Source: Pseudomonadota bacterium | GTDB lineage: Bacteria; Pseudomonadota; Alphaproteobacteria; Sphingomonadales; SMXR01 | DNA length: 5,606 nt | Reading direction: 5' to 3' | Assembly (NCBI GenBank): GCA_022568115.1 | Contig: JADFFP010000097.1 | Coordinates: 1 to 5,606, forward strand | Shown: in pieces, positions 1-4,790 of the stretch | Layout of the letters: the number at the start of each line of letters is the position of its first letter | How positions within the stretch are numbered: the stretch's first letter is position 1 | Notes under the pieces: model-generated | What the model was told of the DNA's origin: nothing | Database searches by the model: none | The model's input: the letters and a program-made list of their open reading frames with translations, nothing else | Program-made: the position numbers and the translations under genes

Positions 1-210
1 AAGGCCGGCAAAAAAGCCGCACAGCAGCAGGCAAAGGCTGACGGTGAAGCTAAACAGAAAGACCAAGCGAAACAGAAAACCGAGGCCAAGACTGACGGCG
101 AAACCAAAGCGAAAGACGGAGCCAGGGCTGACGGTGAAGCCAAAGCGAAAGACCAAGCCAAGCAAAAAGACGAAGCCAAACCGGCGGCGGAAGCCAAGGA
201 AAAGGAATAA
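1..210 (+). CDS. rplO: 50S ribosomal protein L15, C-terminal tail (5' end outside window)
   Basis: Reading frame 1 is open from the first base to a TAA at 208-210, giving 69 C-terminal residues. No L15 core is visible, so the name comes from position: rplO lies directly upstream of secY in nearly all bacterial spc operons. The visible peptide is low-complexity and made of Lys, Ala, Glu, Asp, Gln and Gly. It contains two 18-residue repeats beginning ADGEAK (37-90 and 127-180) around a 12-residue shorter version beginning TDGETK (91-126), and ends PAAEAKEKE. Charges are mixed and the composition favours helix or disorder. L15 binds 23S rRNA and is a late assembly protein of the large subunit. 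E. coli L15 is about 144 residues and has no such tail; extended, poorly conserved C-termini are seen in some alphaproteobacteria. A different gene inserted between rplO and secY is possible but unlikely. Confidence 0.75.
   Translation, partial: KAGKKAAQQQAKADGEAKQKDQAKQKTEAKTDGETKAKDGARADGEAKAKDQAKQKDEAKPAAEAKEKE
37..180 (+). repeat. Imperfect in-frame tandem repeats in the rplO tail (54-36-54 bases)
   Basis: The first unit (37-90) and third unit (127-180) each encode 18 residues and match closely at both DNA and protein level: both read ADGEAK, then a Lys/Asp/Gln/Ala stretch, then an EAK end. The middle unit (91-126) encodes 12 residues and matches only the first two thirds, so it looks like a unit with a six-codon deletion. 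All unit lengths are multiples of three, so the frame is kept. This pattern fits expansion by slippage or unequal recombination within a tail under weak constraint. Confidence 0.8.
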
Positions 211-233
211 GGGGCGGTTTTTAACACCCCTTT

Positions 234-238
234 AAGGA
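234..238 (+). promoter_or_regulatory. Weak, distant ribosome binding site for secY
   Basis: AAGGA is the only Shine-Dalgarno-like match in the 42-base rplO-secY gap, and it ends 14 bases before the ATG at 253, longer than the usual 5-9. The intervening bases are AT-rich. The ATG overlapping the motif at 238 is followed by a stop after two codons, so it cannot start SecY. The encoded N-terminus (MVSAAEQL) matches alphaproteobacterial SecY starts, which supports 253 despite the poor site. SecY translation may be modest or partly dependent on ribosomes finishing rplO; that is inference. Confidence 0.5.
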
Positions 239-252
239 TGATTTGATTTAAA

Positions 253-1596
253 ATGGTATCAGCAGCGGAACAACTGACGAAGAACCTGAACTTCGGCGCC
301 CTGGCCAAGGCCACGGAGCTAAAGCATCGTATCTATTTTACCTTGGCTGCGCTGGTCATCTACCGTTTTTGCACTTATGTGCCGTTGCCCGGGATCGATC
401 CGGTCATTCTCGAAAATATTTTCACCCAGCTGCAGCGGGAGACCGGCGGTGGCATCCTGAATATGTTCAACATGTTCTCCGGCGGCGCGCTGCAGCGCAT
501 GAGTATTATTGCGCTGAATATCATGCCGTATATTTCGTCCTCGATCATCATGACGCTTCTCGGCAGTATGTCGCCGTCGCTGGCGCAACTGAAAAAGGAA
601 GGCGAGGCGGGACGCAAGAAGCTTAACCAGTATACCCGCATGGGCACGGTCCTGCTGACCGGTCTGCAGGGCTATGCCCTGGCGGTTGGCCTGGAAGGAT
701 TTGGCGGGGTTGGCGGCCAGAGCGCGGTCATTGATCCGGGTCTCTTTTTCCGGGTTTCCACGGTCATCACCCTGATCGGCGGCACCATGTTTTTGATGTG
801 GCTGGGCGAGCAAATTACCGCCCGGGGCATCGGCAACGGCATCTCCCTGATCATTATGGCGGGCATTGTCGCACAGCTGCCGGTGGCGCTGGTCAACACG
901 CTCGGGCTTAACCTGGATCCGATGCTGGTGTTCGCCCTGATCATGCTGGCGATTGGCCTGATTTACCTGATCGTCTGGGTCGAGCGCGCCCAGCGCCGGC
1001 TGATTGTGCAATACCCGAAACGACAAATGGGCAACCGGATGCAGCAGAGCGATTCCTCGCATCTGCCGATCAAGCTGAATGCCGCCGGGGTTATCCCGCC
1101 GATTTTTGCCTCATCGCTGCTGTTTATGCCGGCCACGATTGCCTCTTTCAGCGGCCAGGGCGGGCCGGAGTGGCTGACATACATCTCCGCTTACCTGGGC
1201 CAGGGGCAGCCGCTTTACATTGCGTTCTATGTATCGCTGATCGTGTTTTTCGCCTTTTTCTATACCGGGATCGTTTTCAACCCTGATGACACCGCGGATA
1301 ACCTGAAACAGTTCGGCGGCTTTCTCCCGGGCATCCGCCCCGGGGAAAAAACCGCCCGCTACCTGGAATATGTTTTGACCCGGCTGACCGTTGTGGGGGC
1401 CATCTATCTTTCGTTTGTTTGTGTCATCCCTGAACTGCTGATCGCCAAACTTGCGGTGCCATTTTATCTGGGCGGAACCAGCCTGCTGATTGTCGTCAAT
1501 GTGACCATGGACACGGTCGCCCAGATCCACAGCCACCTGATGGCGCACCAGTACGAAGGCCTGATCAAGAAGGCGCGGCTGAGGGGGAGGCGGTAG
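253..1596 (+). CDS. secY: Protein translocase subunit SecY
   Basis: SecY is the channel subunit of SecYEG in the inner membrane; it exports unfolded preproteins with SecA and inserts membrane proteins with the ribosome. The 447 residues are full length for the family. About ten hydrophobic segments can be placed, near residues 25-45, 84-104, 128-147, 168-186, 195-215, 223-243, 276-298, 320-343, 376-396 and 400-420. Family landmarks are the plug region GGILNMFNMFSGGALQR (66-82), NIMPYISSSIIM (89-100), WLGEQITARGIGNGISLI (183-200), YPKRQ in the large cytoplasmic loop (254-258), and GFLPGIRPGEKTARYL (356-371). Arg362 in that last motif corresponds to E. coli Arg357, needed for SecA-driven export. 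The C-terminus is basic (KKARLRGRR), as expected on the cytoplasmic side. The gene follows rplO by 42 bases and its stop codon touches the adk start, so the two are very probably cotranscribed. There is no sign of damage or transfer. Confidence 0.98.
   Translation: MVSAAEQLTKNLNFGALAKATELKHRIYFTLAALVIYRFCTYVPLPGIDPVILENIFTQLQRETGGGILNMFNMFSGGALQRMSIIALNIMPYISSSIIMTLLGSMSPSLAQLKKEGEAGRKKLNQYTRMGTVLLTGLQGYALAVGLEGFGGVGGQSAVIDPGLFFRVSTVITLIGGTMFLMWLGEQITARGIGNGISLIIMAGIVAQLPVALVNTLGLNLDPMLVFALIMLAIGLIYLIVWVERAQRRLIVQYPKRQMGNRMQQSDSSHLPIKLNAAGVIPPIFASSLLFMPATIASFSGQGGPEWLTYISAYLGQGQPLYIAFYVSLIVFFAFFYTGIVFNPDDTADNLKQFGGFLPGIRPGEKTARYLEYVLTRLTVVGAIYLSFVCVIPELLIAKLAVPFYLGGTSLLIVVNVTMDTVAQIHSHLMAHQYEGLIKKARLRGRR
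1583..1590 (+). promoter_or_regulatory. Strong ribosome binding site for adk, inside the end of secY
   Basis: GGGGGAGG lies within the last codons of secY and ends six bases before the adk ATG. It is a strong match to the anti-Shine-Dalgarno and confirms the start at 1597. Ribosomes ending on the secY TAG (1594-1596) would be placed directly at this site. Confidence 0.8.
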
Positions 1597-2244
1597 ATGA
1601 TTTTAATCCTGCTTGGACCCCCGGGGGCCGGCAAGGGAACACAGGCCCGGTTGATTATGGAGAAAACCGGCCTGGTGCAGCTTTCCACAGGGGACATGCT
1701 GCGCAAAGCGGTGGCGGCGGCGACCGACCAGGGCCAGGCCGCCAAAGCGGCGATGGAAGCCGGAGCGCTGGTCAGCGATGATGTAGTCATCGCCATTACC
1801 GCCGAACGGATTGAAAAAGAGGATTGCCGGGACGGATTTATCCTCGACGGGTTCCCGCGCACATTGGCCCAGGCCGAAGCGCTGGACCGGATGCTGGATG
1901 AAAAAGAAGGCCGGCTGGACCATGTAATCGAGATCCGGGTGGACGATGAGGAATTGGTAAAACGCATCACTGGACGGTTTGTTTGCACAAAGTGCAATGA
2001 AAATTACCACGATCCGTTTAAAAGGCCGGCGATAGAGGGGACATGCGACAAATGCGGCGGGAGCGAGTTTATTCGCCGCAATGATGACCGGGAAGAAACG
2101 GTCCGCGCCAGGCTGGCCGCCTACAACCGGGAGACCGCACCCTTGCTGCCCTATTATCAAGCGAGAGGGGTCTTGAGAAGCATTGACGGCATGAACCCGA
2201 TCGGCGAGGTGGCGAAAGAGATAGAATTGGTCCTGGCCGGGTAG
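1597..2244 (+). CDS. adk: Adenylate kinase with Cys4 zinc-type lid
   Basis: Adenylate kinase converts ATP and AMP to two ADP in the cytoplasm, balancing the adenylate pool. The 215 residues are the usual length of the long-lid form. The P-loop GPPGAGKGT (7-15) binds ATP phosphates; LSTGDMLR (29-36) and the AMP-binding helices follow; DGFPRT (84-89) is the NMP-binding family signature; RITGR (123-127) leads into the lid. The lid carries CTKC (130-133) and CDKC (150-153), a four-cysteine set that in the family binds structural zinc. DDREETVRARL (163-173) gives the conserved arginines near the catalytic site. The start codon directly follows the secY stop with no spacer, implying translational coupling. 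Placement between secY and rpsM is common in alphaproteobacteria and some Gram-positive bacteria. The gene is intact with all key residues present. Zinc binding is inferred from the cysteine pattern. Confidence 0.98.
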   Translation: MILILLGPPGAGKGTQARLIMEKTGLVQLSTGDMLRKAVAAATDQGQAAKAAMEAGALVSDDVVIAITAERIEKEDCRDGFILDGFPRTLAQAEALDRMLDEKEGRLDHVIEIRVDDEELVKRITGRFVCTKCNENYHDPFKRPAIEGTCDKCGGSEFIRRNDDREETVRARLAAYNRETAPLLPYYQARGVLRSIDGMNPIGEVAKEIELVLAG

Positions 2245-2260
2245 TTTTAAAGATTGGTTG

Positions 2261-2288
2261 TTGACGAATAAGGAATTGGACCTATAAT
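2261..2288 (+). promoter_or_regulatory. Near-consensus housekeeping-sigma promoter for rpsM-rpsK-rpoA-rplQ
   Basis: TTGACG (2261-2266, five of six consensus bases) is followed 16 bases later by a perfect TATAAT (2283-2288). Transcription would start near 2292-2296. The AT-rich run just upstream (TTTTAAAGATT, 2245-2255) could act as an UP element for the alpha C-terminal domain. The bases after the -10 box (CCCGCGCC, 2289-2296) make a GC-rich discriminator, a feature of ribosomal promoters repressed by ppGpp/DksA in well-studied proteobacteria. No terminator is visible between adk and this site, so readthrough from the upstream operon probably also occurs. Use of the promoter is inferred from the sequence. 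Confidence 0.8.
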
Positions 2289-2289
2289 C

Positions 2290-2309
2290 CCGCGCCTCAG
2301 CAAGGCCGG
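2290..2309 (+). other. Candidate hairpin in the 5' leader of the rpsM transcript
   Basis: CCG-C-GCCT pairs with AGGC-CGG around a five-base loop (CAGCA), giving seven base pairs with one bulged C at 2293. It lies at or just after the predicted transcription start, and no T-run follows, so it is not a terminator. It could protect the 5' end of the message or mean nothing; chance is not excluded in this GC-rich stretch. Confidence 0.35.
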
Positions 2310-2328
2310 ATTGAAGTTTAAGGGCGAA

Positions 2329-2334
2329 AAGGAG
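2329..2334 (+). promoter_or_regulatory. Ribosome binding site fixing the GTG start of rpsM
   Basis: AAGGAG ends seven bases before the GTG at 2342, an ideal spacing. This and the conserved [10 protein letters not shown]-terminus decide for the GTG start. The ATG at 2311 is in another frame and is not a competitor. Confidence 0.8.
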
Positions 2335-2341
2335 AAGAAAA

Positions 2342-2710
2342 GTGGCACGTATTGCCGGTGTAAACATCCCGACCTCAAAGCGCGTGGAAATTGCGCTGAC
2401 GTATATTCATGGCATTGGCCGGACCAGGGCAAAGGAAATATGCACCAAAGTGGGCCTGCCGGAAGAGCGGCGGGTGAATCAGCTGACCGAACGGGAAGTC
2501 ATCCAGATCCGTGAGGTGATCGACGCCGATTACATGGTGGAAGGCGACCTCAGGCGCGAAGTGGGCATGAACATCAAGCGCTTGCAGGACCTGGCGGCTT
2601 ACCGTGGGCTCAGGCACCGCAAGGGTCTGCCGGTCCGTGGCCAGCGCACTCACACCAACGCCAGGACCCGCAAGGGCAAGGCCAAGCCGATCGCCGGTAA
2701 AAAAGGCTAA
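2342..2710 (+). CDS. rpsM: 30S ribosomal protein S13
   Basis: S13 sits in the head of the small ribosomal subunit, binds 16S rRNA, contacts the large subunit in an intersubunit bridge and reaches the P-site tRNA with its basic tail. The 122 residues are normal length. ARIAGVNIP (2-10) and [11 protein letters not shown] (20-30) form the conserved N-terminal helix-turn-helix region. [11 protein letters not shown] (90-100) and [13 protein letters not shown] (101-113) are the family signature, and the protein ends with the lysine-rich KPIAGKKG. Translation starts at GTG, with a strong ribosome binding site. It is the first gene after an internal promoter, so it leads the rpsM-rpsK-rpoA-rplQ block. 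In E. coli the equivalent block is repressed by S4 at the rpsM leader; rpsD is absent from this block, so that control should not be assumed. The gene is intact. Confidence 0.98.
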   Translation: MARIAGVNIPTSKRVEIALTYIHGIGRTRAKEICTKVGLPEERRVNQLTEREVIQIREVIDADYMVEGDLRREVGMNIKRLQDLAAYRGLRHRKGLPVRGQRTHTNARTRKGKAKPIAGKKG

Positions 2711-2745
2711 GGGCTGAGAAATTTTAAAGGAAGAAGGTTAAAAAC

Positions 2746-3138
2746 ATGGCAAAAAAAGAAGCAGGCCGGGTAAAAAAGCGGTTCAAGAAGAACATCTCCA
2801 GTGGTGTCGCCCACGTGAATGCCACGTTCAACAACACCATGATTACCATTACCGATGCCCAGGGCAATACCATCGCCTGGGCGTCCGCTGGCGGAATGGG
2901 CTTTAAAGGTTCAAGAAAATCAACACCTTACGCCGCCCAGATGGCTGCCGAGGAAGCCGGCAAAAAGGCCCAGGAACATGGCGTGAAAACCCTTGAAGTC
3001 CAGGTAAAGGGGCCCGGCTCGGGCCGTGAAAGCGCGCTTCGGGCCTTACAGGCGGTGGGTTTGACGATTACATCCATCCGGGACGTTACCCCGATCCCGC
3101 ACAATGGCTGCCGCCCGCCCAAAAGACGCCGGGTCTAA
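2746..3138 (+). CDS. rpsK: 30S ribosomal protein S11
   Basis: S11 lies on the platform of the small subunit, bound to 16S rRNA near the mRNA exit, and contributes to the E-site region. The 130 residues are normal length. It has a basic N-terminus ([11 protein letters not shown]), then the core [19 protein letters not shown] (23-41), [21 protein letters not shown] (45-65), [15 protein letters not shown] (87-101) and the invariant C-terminus [18 protein letters not shown]. The Asn120-Gly121 pair corresponds to the site where E. coli S11 carries isoaspartate. The start ATG has a purine-rich ribosome binding region (AAAGGAAGAAGG, 2727-2737 at its core) eight bases upstream. It follows rpsM by 35 bases and precedes rpoA by 55, with no rpsD between as in gammaproteobacteria. 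The gene is intact. Confidence 0.98.
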   Translation: MAKKEAGRVKKRFKKNISSGVAHVNATFNNTMITITDAQGNTIAWASAGGMGFKGSRKSTPYAAQMAAEEAGKKAQEHGVKTLEVQVKGPGSGRESALRALQAVGLTITSIRDVTPIPHNGCRPPKRRRV

Positions 3139-3183
3139 ACGACTGCAAGACGAATTTAACGCCGATATTTAAAAAAAGGATGC

Positions 3184-3187
3184 GAGG
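3184..3187 (+). promoter_or_regulatory. Ribosome binding site supporting the GTG start of rpoA
   Basis: GAGG ends six bases before the GTG at 3194; a second purine run, AAGGA at 3176-3180, is 13 bases away and less well placed. The N-terminus that results ([11 protein letters not shown] after the initiator) is the one expected for alphaproteobacterial RpoA. Confidence 0.6.
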
Positions 3188-3193
3188 TTTACC

Positions 3194-4216
3194 GTGATTC
3201 AAAAAAACTGGCAAGAACTGATTAAACCACATCGGATTGATATTGTCGCGGGCGCCGACCCGTTGCGCAAAGCCAAAATTGTCACCGAACCCCTGGAGCG
3301 GGGTTTTGGCATGACGCTGGGCAACGCGCTCAGACGCGTGCTGCTGTCCTCCCTGCAGGGCGGGGCGATCACAAGTATTCTGGTGGAAGGGGTGCTGCAC
3401 GAATTTTCCTCGATTCCCGGGGTGCGGGAGGATGTTACCGACATCATCCTCAACATCAAAAAAATCCCGATCCGGATGATGGGCTTCAACTCCAAGAAGC
3501 TGCACCTGACGGTCACCAGCCCGGGTGAGGTGACCGCCGGCCAGATTTCCGAGGTGGACGATGTCGAGATTGTCGACAAGGACATTGTCATCTGCACCCT
3601 CGATGAAGGCGCTTCACTGAACATGGAGCTGACGATCGAATCCGGCAAGGGCTATGTCCCGGCCGACCGCAACCGCCCGGAAGACGCCCCGATCGGCCTG
3701 ATTCCGATAGATGCTCTGTTCAGCCCGGTCACCAAGGTCTCTTACAAGGTTGAGAACACCCGCGAAGGCGAAATGCTGGATTATGACAAGCTGACCCTGG
3801 AAGTGGAAACCGACGGCACCATCACGCCCGAGGACGCGGTCGCCTTCGCCGCCCGGATCCTGCAGGACCAGCTGCAGCTCTTTATCAACTTTGAAGAGCC
3901 CCAGGAGATCGTCCCCGACAAGTCCGAGGAAGAACCGGCGATCAACCCCAACCTGTTGAAGAAGGTGGATGAGCTGGAGCTTTCGGTCCGGTCCGCCAAT
4001 TGCCTCAAGAACGACAACATCGTCTACATAGGTGATCTGGTGCAAAAGACCGAATCGGAAATGCTCCGGACCCCGAACTTCGGCCGCAAATCCCTGAACG
4101 AGATCAAGGAAGTGCTGGCCCAGATGGATCTGCGTCTTGGCATGGAACTGCAAAACTGGCCGCCCGAAAACATCGATGAGATGGCCCGCAAGATTGAAAA
4201 TGAAATTCTCGGCTAA
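3194..4216 (+). CDS. rpoA: DNA-directed RNA polymerase subunit alpha
   Basis: The alpha subunit dimerises to nucleate assembly of RNA polymerase with beta and beta', and its C-terminal domain contacts UP elements and activators. The 340 residues are full length. The N-terminal domain (about 1-236) contains [19 protein letters not shown] (35-53), the dimer and assembly helix, and KGYVPADRN (152-160). An acidic linker (about 237-252, with KSEEEP) follows. The C-terminal domain (about 253-325) has the DNA-binding residues Arg266, Asn269 and Cys270 in VRSANCL and Gly297, Lys299 and Ser300 in NFGRKS, matching E. coli Arg265, Asn268, Cys269, Gly296, Lys298 and Ser299. NWPPENID near the end is also typical. 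The start codon is GTG. Its place between rpsK and rplQ makes alpha supply follow ribosomal protein transcription. The gene is intact. Confidence 0.99.
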   Translation: MIQKNWQELIKPHRIDIVAGADPLRKAKIVTEPLERGFGMTLGNALRRVLLSSLQGGAITSILVEGVLHEFSSIPGVREDVTDIILNIKKIPIRMMGFNSKKLHLTVTSPGEVTAGQISEVDDVEIVDKDIVICTLDEGASLNMELTIESGKGYVPADRNRPEDAPIGLIPIDALFSPVTKVSYKVENTREGEMLDYDKLTLEVETDGTITPEDAVAFAARILQDQLQLFINFEEPQEIVPDKSEEEPAINPNLLKKVDELELSVRSANCLKNDNIVYIGDLVQKTESEMLRTPNFGRKSLNEIKEVLAQMDLRLGMELQNWPPENIDEMARKIENEILG

Positions 4217-4244
4217 CCGGGATTGAATGAATTAGGAGGCAGAA

Positions 4245-4667
4245 ATGCGTCACGGTAAAAAGGGCAGAAAGCTGAACCGCACCGCGGAGCACCGCAAGGC
4301 GCTGTTCATGAACCTGGCTCAGGCGCTGATCAAGCACGAGCAGATCATGACCACGCTGCCCAAGGCAAAAGAGTTGAAACCGATCGCCGACAAGCTGATC
4401 ACGCTTGGCAAAAAGGGTGGGCTGGCCAACCGCCGGCTGGCGATCGCCCGGCTGCAGGACCAGGGCCTGGTTGAGAAAATCTTCTCGACCTTGGCCGGGC
4501 GTTATGAAAAGCGCAATGGCGGTTATACCCGGGTTCTGAAGGCGGGCTTTCGCAAAGGCGACAATGCGCCGATGGCGATCATTGAACTGGTGGACCGCGA
4601 TCAAGAGGCCCGGGGCAAGGATTCCGGCCCGGTGGAAGAGGCCGGGGGTGATCAGGCCGCGGCCTAA
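4245..4667 (+). CDS. rplQ: 50S ribosomal protein L17
   Basis: L17 binds 23S rRNA on the solvent side of the large subunit near the peptide exit tunnel. The 140 residues comprise the conserved core and a short variable tail. [20 protein letters not shown] (1-20), the L17 N-terminal signature, is followed by [21 protein letters not shown] (31-51) and [22 protein letters not shown] (94-115). Residues from about 120 are an acidic, alanine-rich tail ending DQAAA, longer than in E. coli L17 (about 127 residues) but ordinary for alphaproteobacteria. A perfect AGGAGG (4234-4239) lies five bases before the ATG, the best ribosome binding site in the window. It is the last gene of the block, 28 bases after rpoA, and is followed within about 25 bases by an intrinsic terminator. 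The gene is intact. Confidence 0.98.
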   Translation: MRHGKKGRKLNRTAEHRKALFMNLAQALIKHEQIMTTLPKAKELKPIADKLITLGKKGGLANRRLAIARLQDQGLVEKIFSTLAGRYEKRNGGYTRVLKAGFRKGDNAPMAIIELVDRDQEARGKDSGPVEEAGGDQAAA

Positions 4668-4689
4668 ATTTAGGTCCTATAAAGTTTTC

Positions 4690-4719
4690 AAAGGGCGGTC
4701 TTGGGGCCGCCTTTTTTTG
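4690..4719 (+). terminator. Intrinsic terminator after rplQ
   Basis: GGCGGTC (4694-4700) pairs with GGCCGCC (4705-4711) around a TTGG loop, with one T-G wobble, and seven T residues follow (4712-4718). The A-rich bases before the stem can pair with the T-run to lengthen it. It is a textbook rho-independent terminator placed to end the rpsM-rplQ block and separate it from the protease gene. Confidence 0.92.
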
Positions 4720-4745
4720 TTAATATGCTATAGATATGCTACAAC
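4717..4745 (+). promoter_or_regulatory. Candidate promoter for the downstream Deg-type protease gene
   Basis: TTGTTA (4717-4722) and TACAAC (4740-4745) are 17 bases apart, each matching four of six consensus bases, and TG at 4737-4738 gives an extended -10 form (TGCTACAAC). A competing extended -10 element, TGCTATAGA, is at 4726-4734 without a good -35 box. An independent promoter is expected here because the terminator just upstream should stop transcripts from rplQ. The exact elements are uncertain, and an alternative sigma factor cannot be excluded. Confidence 0.4.
4723..4741 (+). repeat. 8-base direct repeat, 11-base period, upstream of the protease gene
   Basis: ATATGCTA occurs at 4723-4730 and again at 4734-4741, separated by TAG. 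The period of 11 bases places both copies on the same face of the helix. It overlaps the candidate promoter elements, so it may be a protein binding site or simply two overlapping -10-like sequences. Confidence 0.6.
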
Positions 4746-4790
4746 CCGGAATGCGGAAAACGTGTTGACAGTGAGGCTGTGAAATTCAAA

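Noticed and set aside
209..232. AAGGGG...CCCCTT inverted repeat between rplO and secY, a possible terminator
   Set aside because: The stem is only six pairs with a 12-base loop and is followed by just one more T before the purines of the secY ribosome binding site. A terminator inside the rplO-secY unit is also biologically unlikely.
44..235. A 63-residue, extremely basic reading frame rich in Lys, Arg, Pro and Thr over the rplO tail
   Set aside because: It is the +1-shifted reading of the repetitive tail; its own repeats simply mirror those of the in-frame sequence, it has no ribosome binding site, and the true frame ends at 210 ahead of secY.
238..246. A two-codon open frame (ATG ATT TGA) just before secY, as a possible regulatory upstream frame
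   Set aside because: Its ATG overlaps the only Shine-Dalgarno-like motif, leaving no room for ribosome placement, and such a short match is expected by chance.
319..1062. A 247-codon minus-strand open frame opposite secY, and similar long antisense frames opposite adk (1603-2367), rpoA (3614-4153), rplQ (4104-4604) and the protease (4728-5192)
   Set aside because: These arise from codon bias in GC-rich coding sequence. They lie opposite clearly identified genes, and their translations are rich in His, Gln, Arg and Asp without recognisable domains.
4765..4770. A perfect TTGACA -35 box ahead of the protease
   Set aside because: A -10 element 16-18 bases downstream would fall on 4787-4794, where the sequence (around AAAATG) is a poor match and overlaps the start codon. 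A chance match is more likely.
4564..4782. A 72-residue plus-strand frame overlapping the end of rplQ and the terminator
   Set aside because: It begins inside rplQ in another frame, runs through the terminator hairpin and has no family resemblance or good start.
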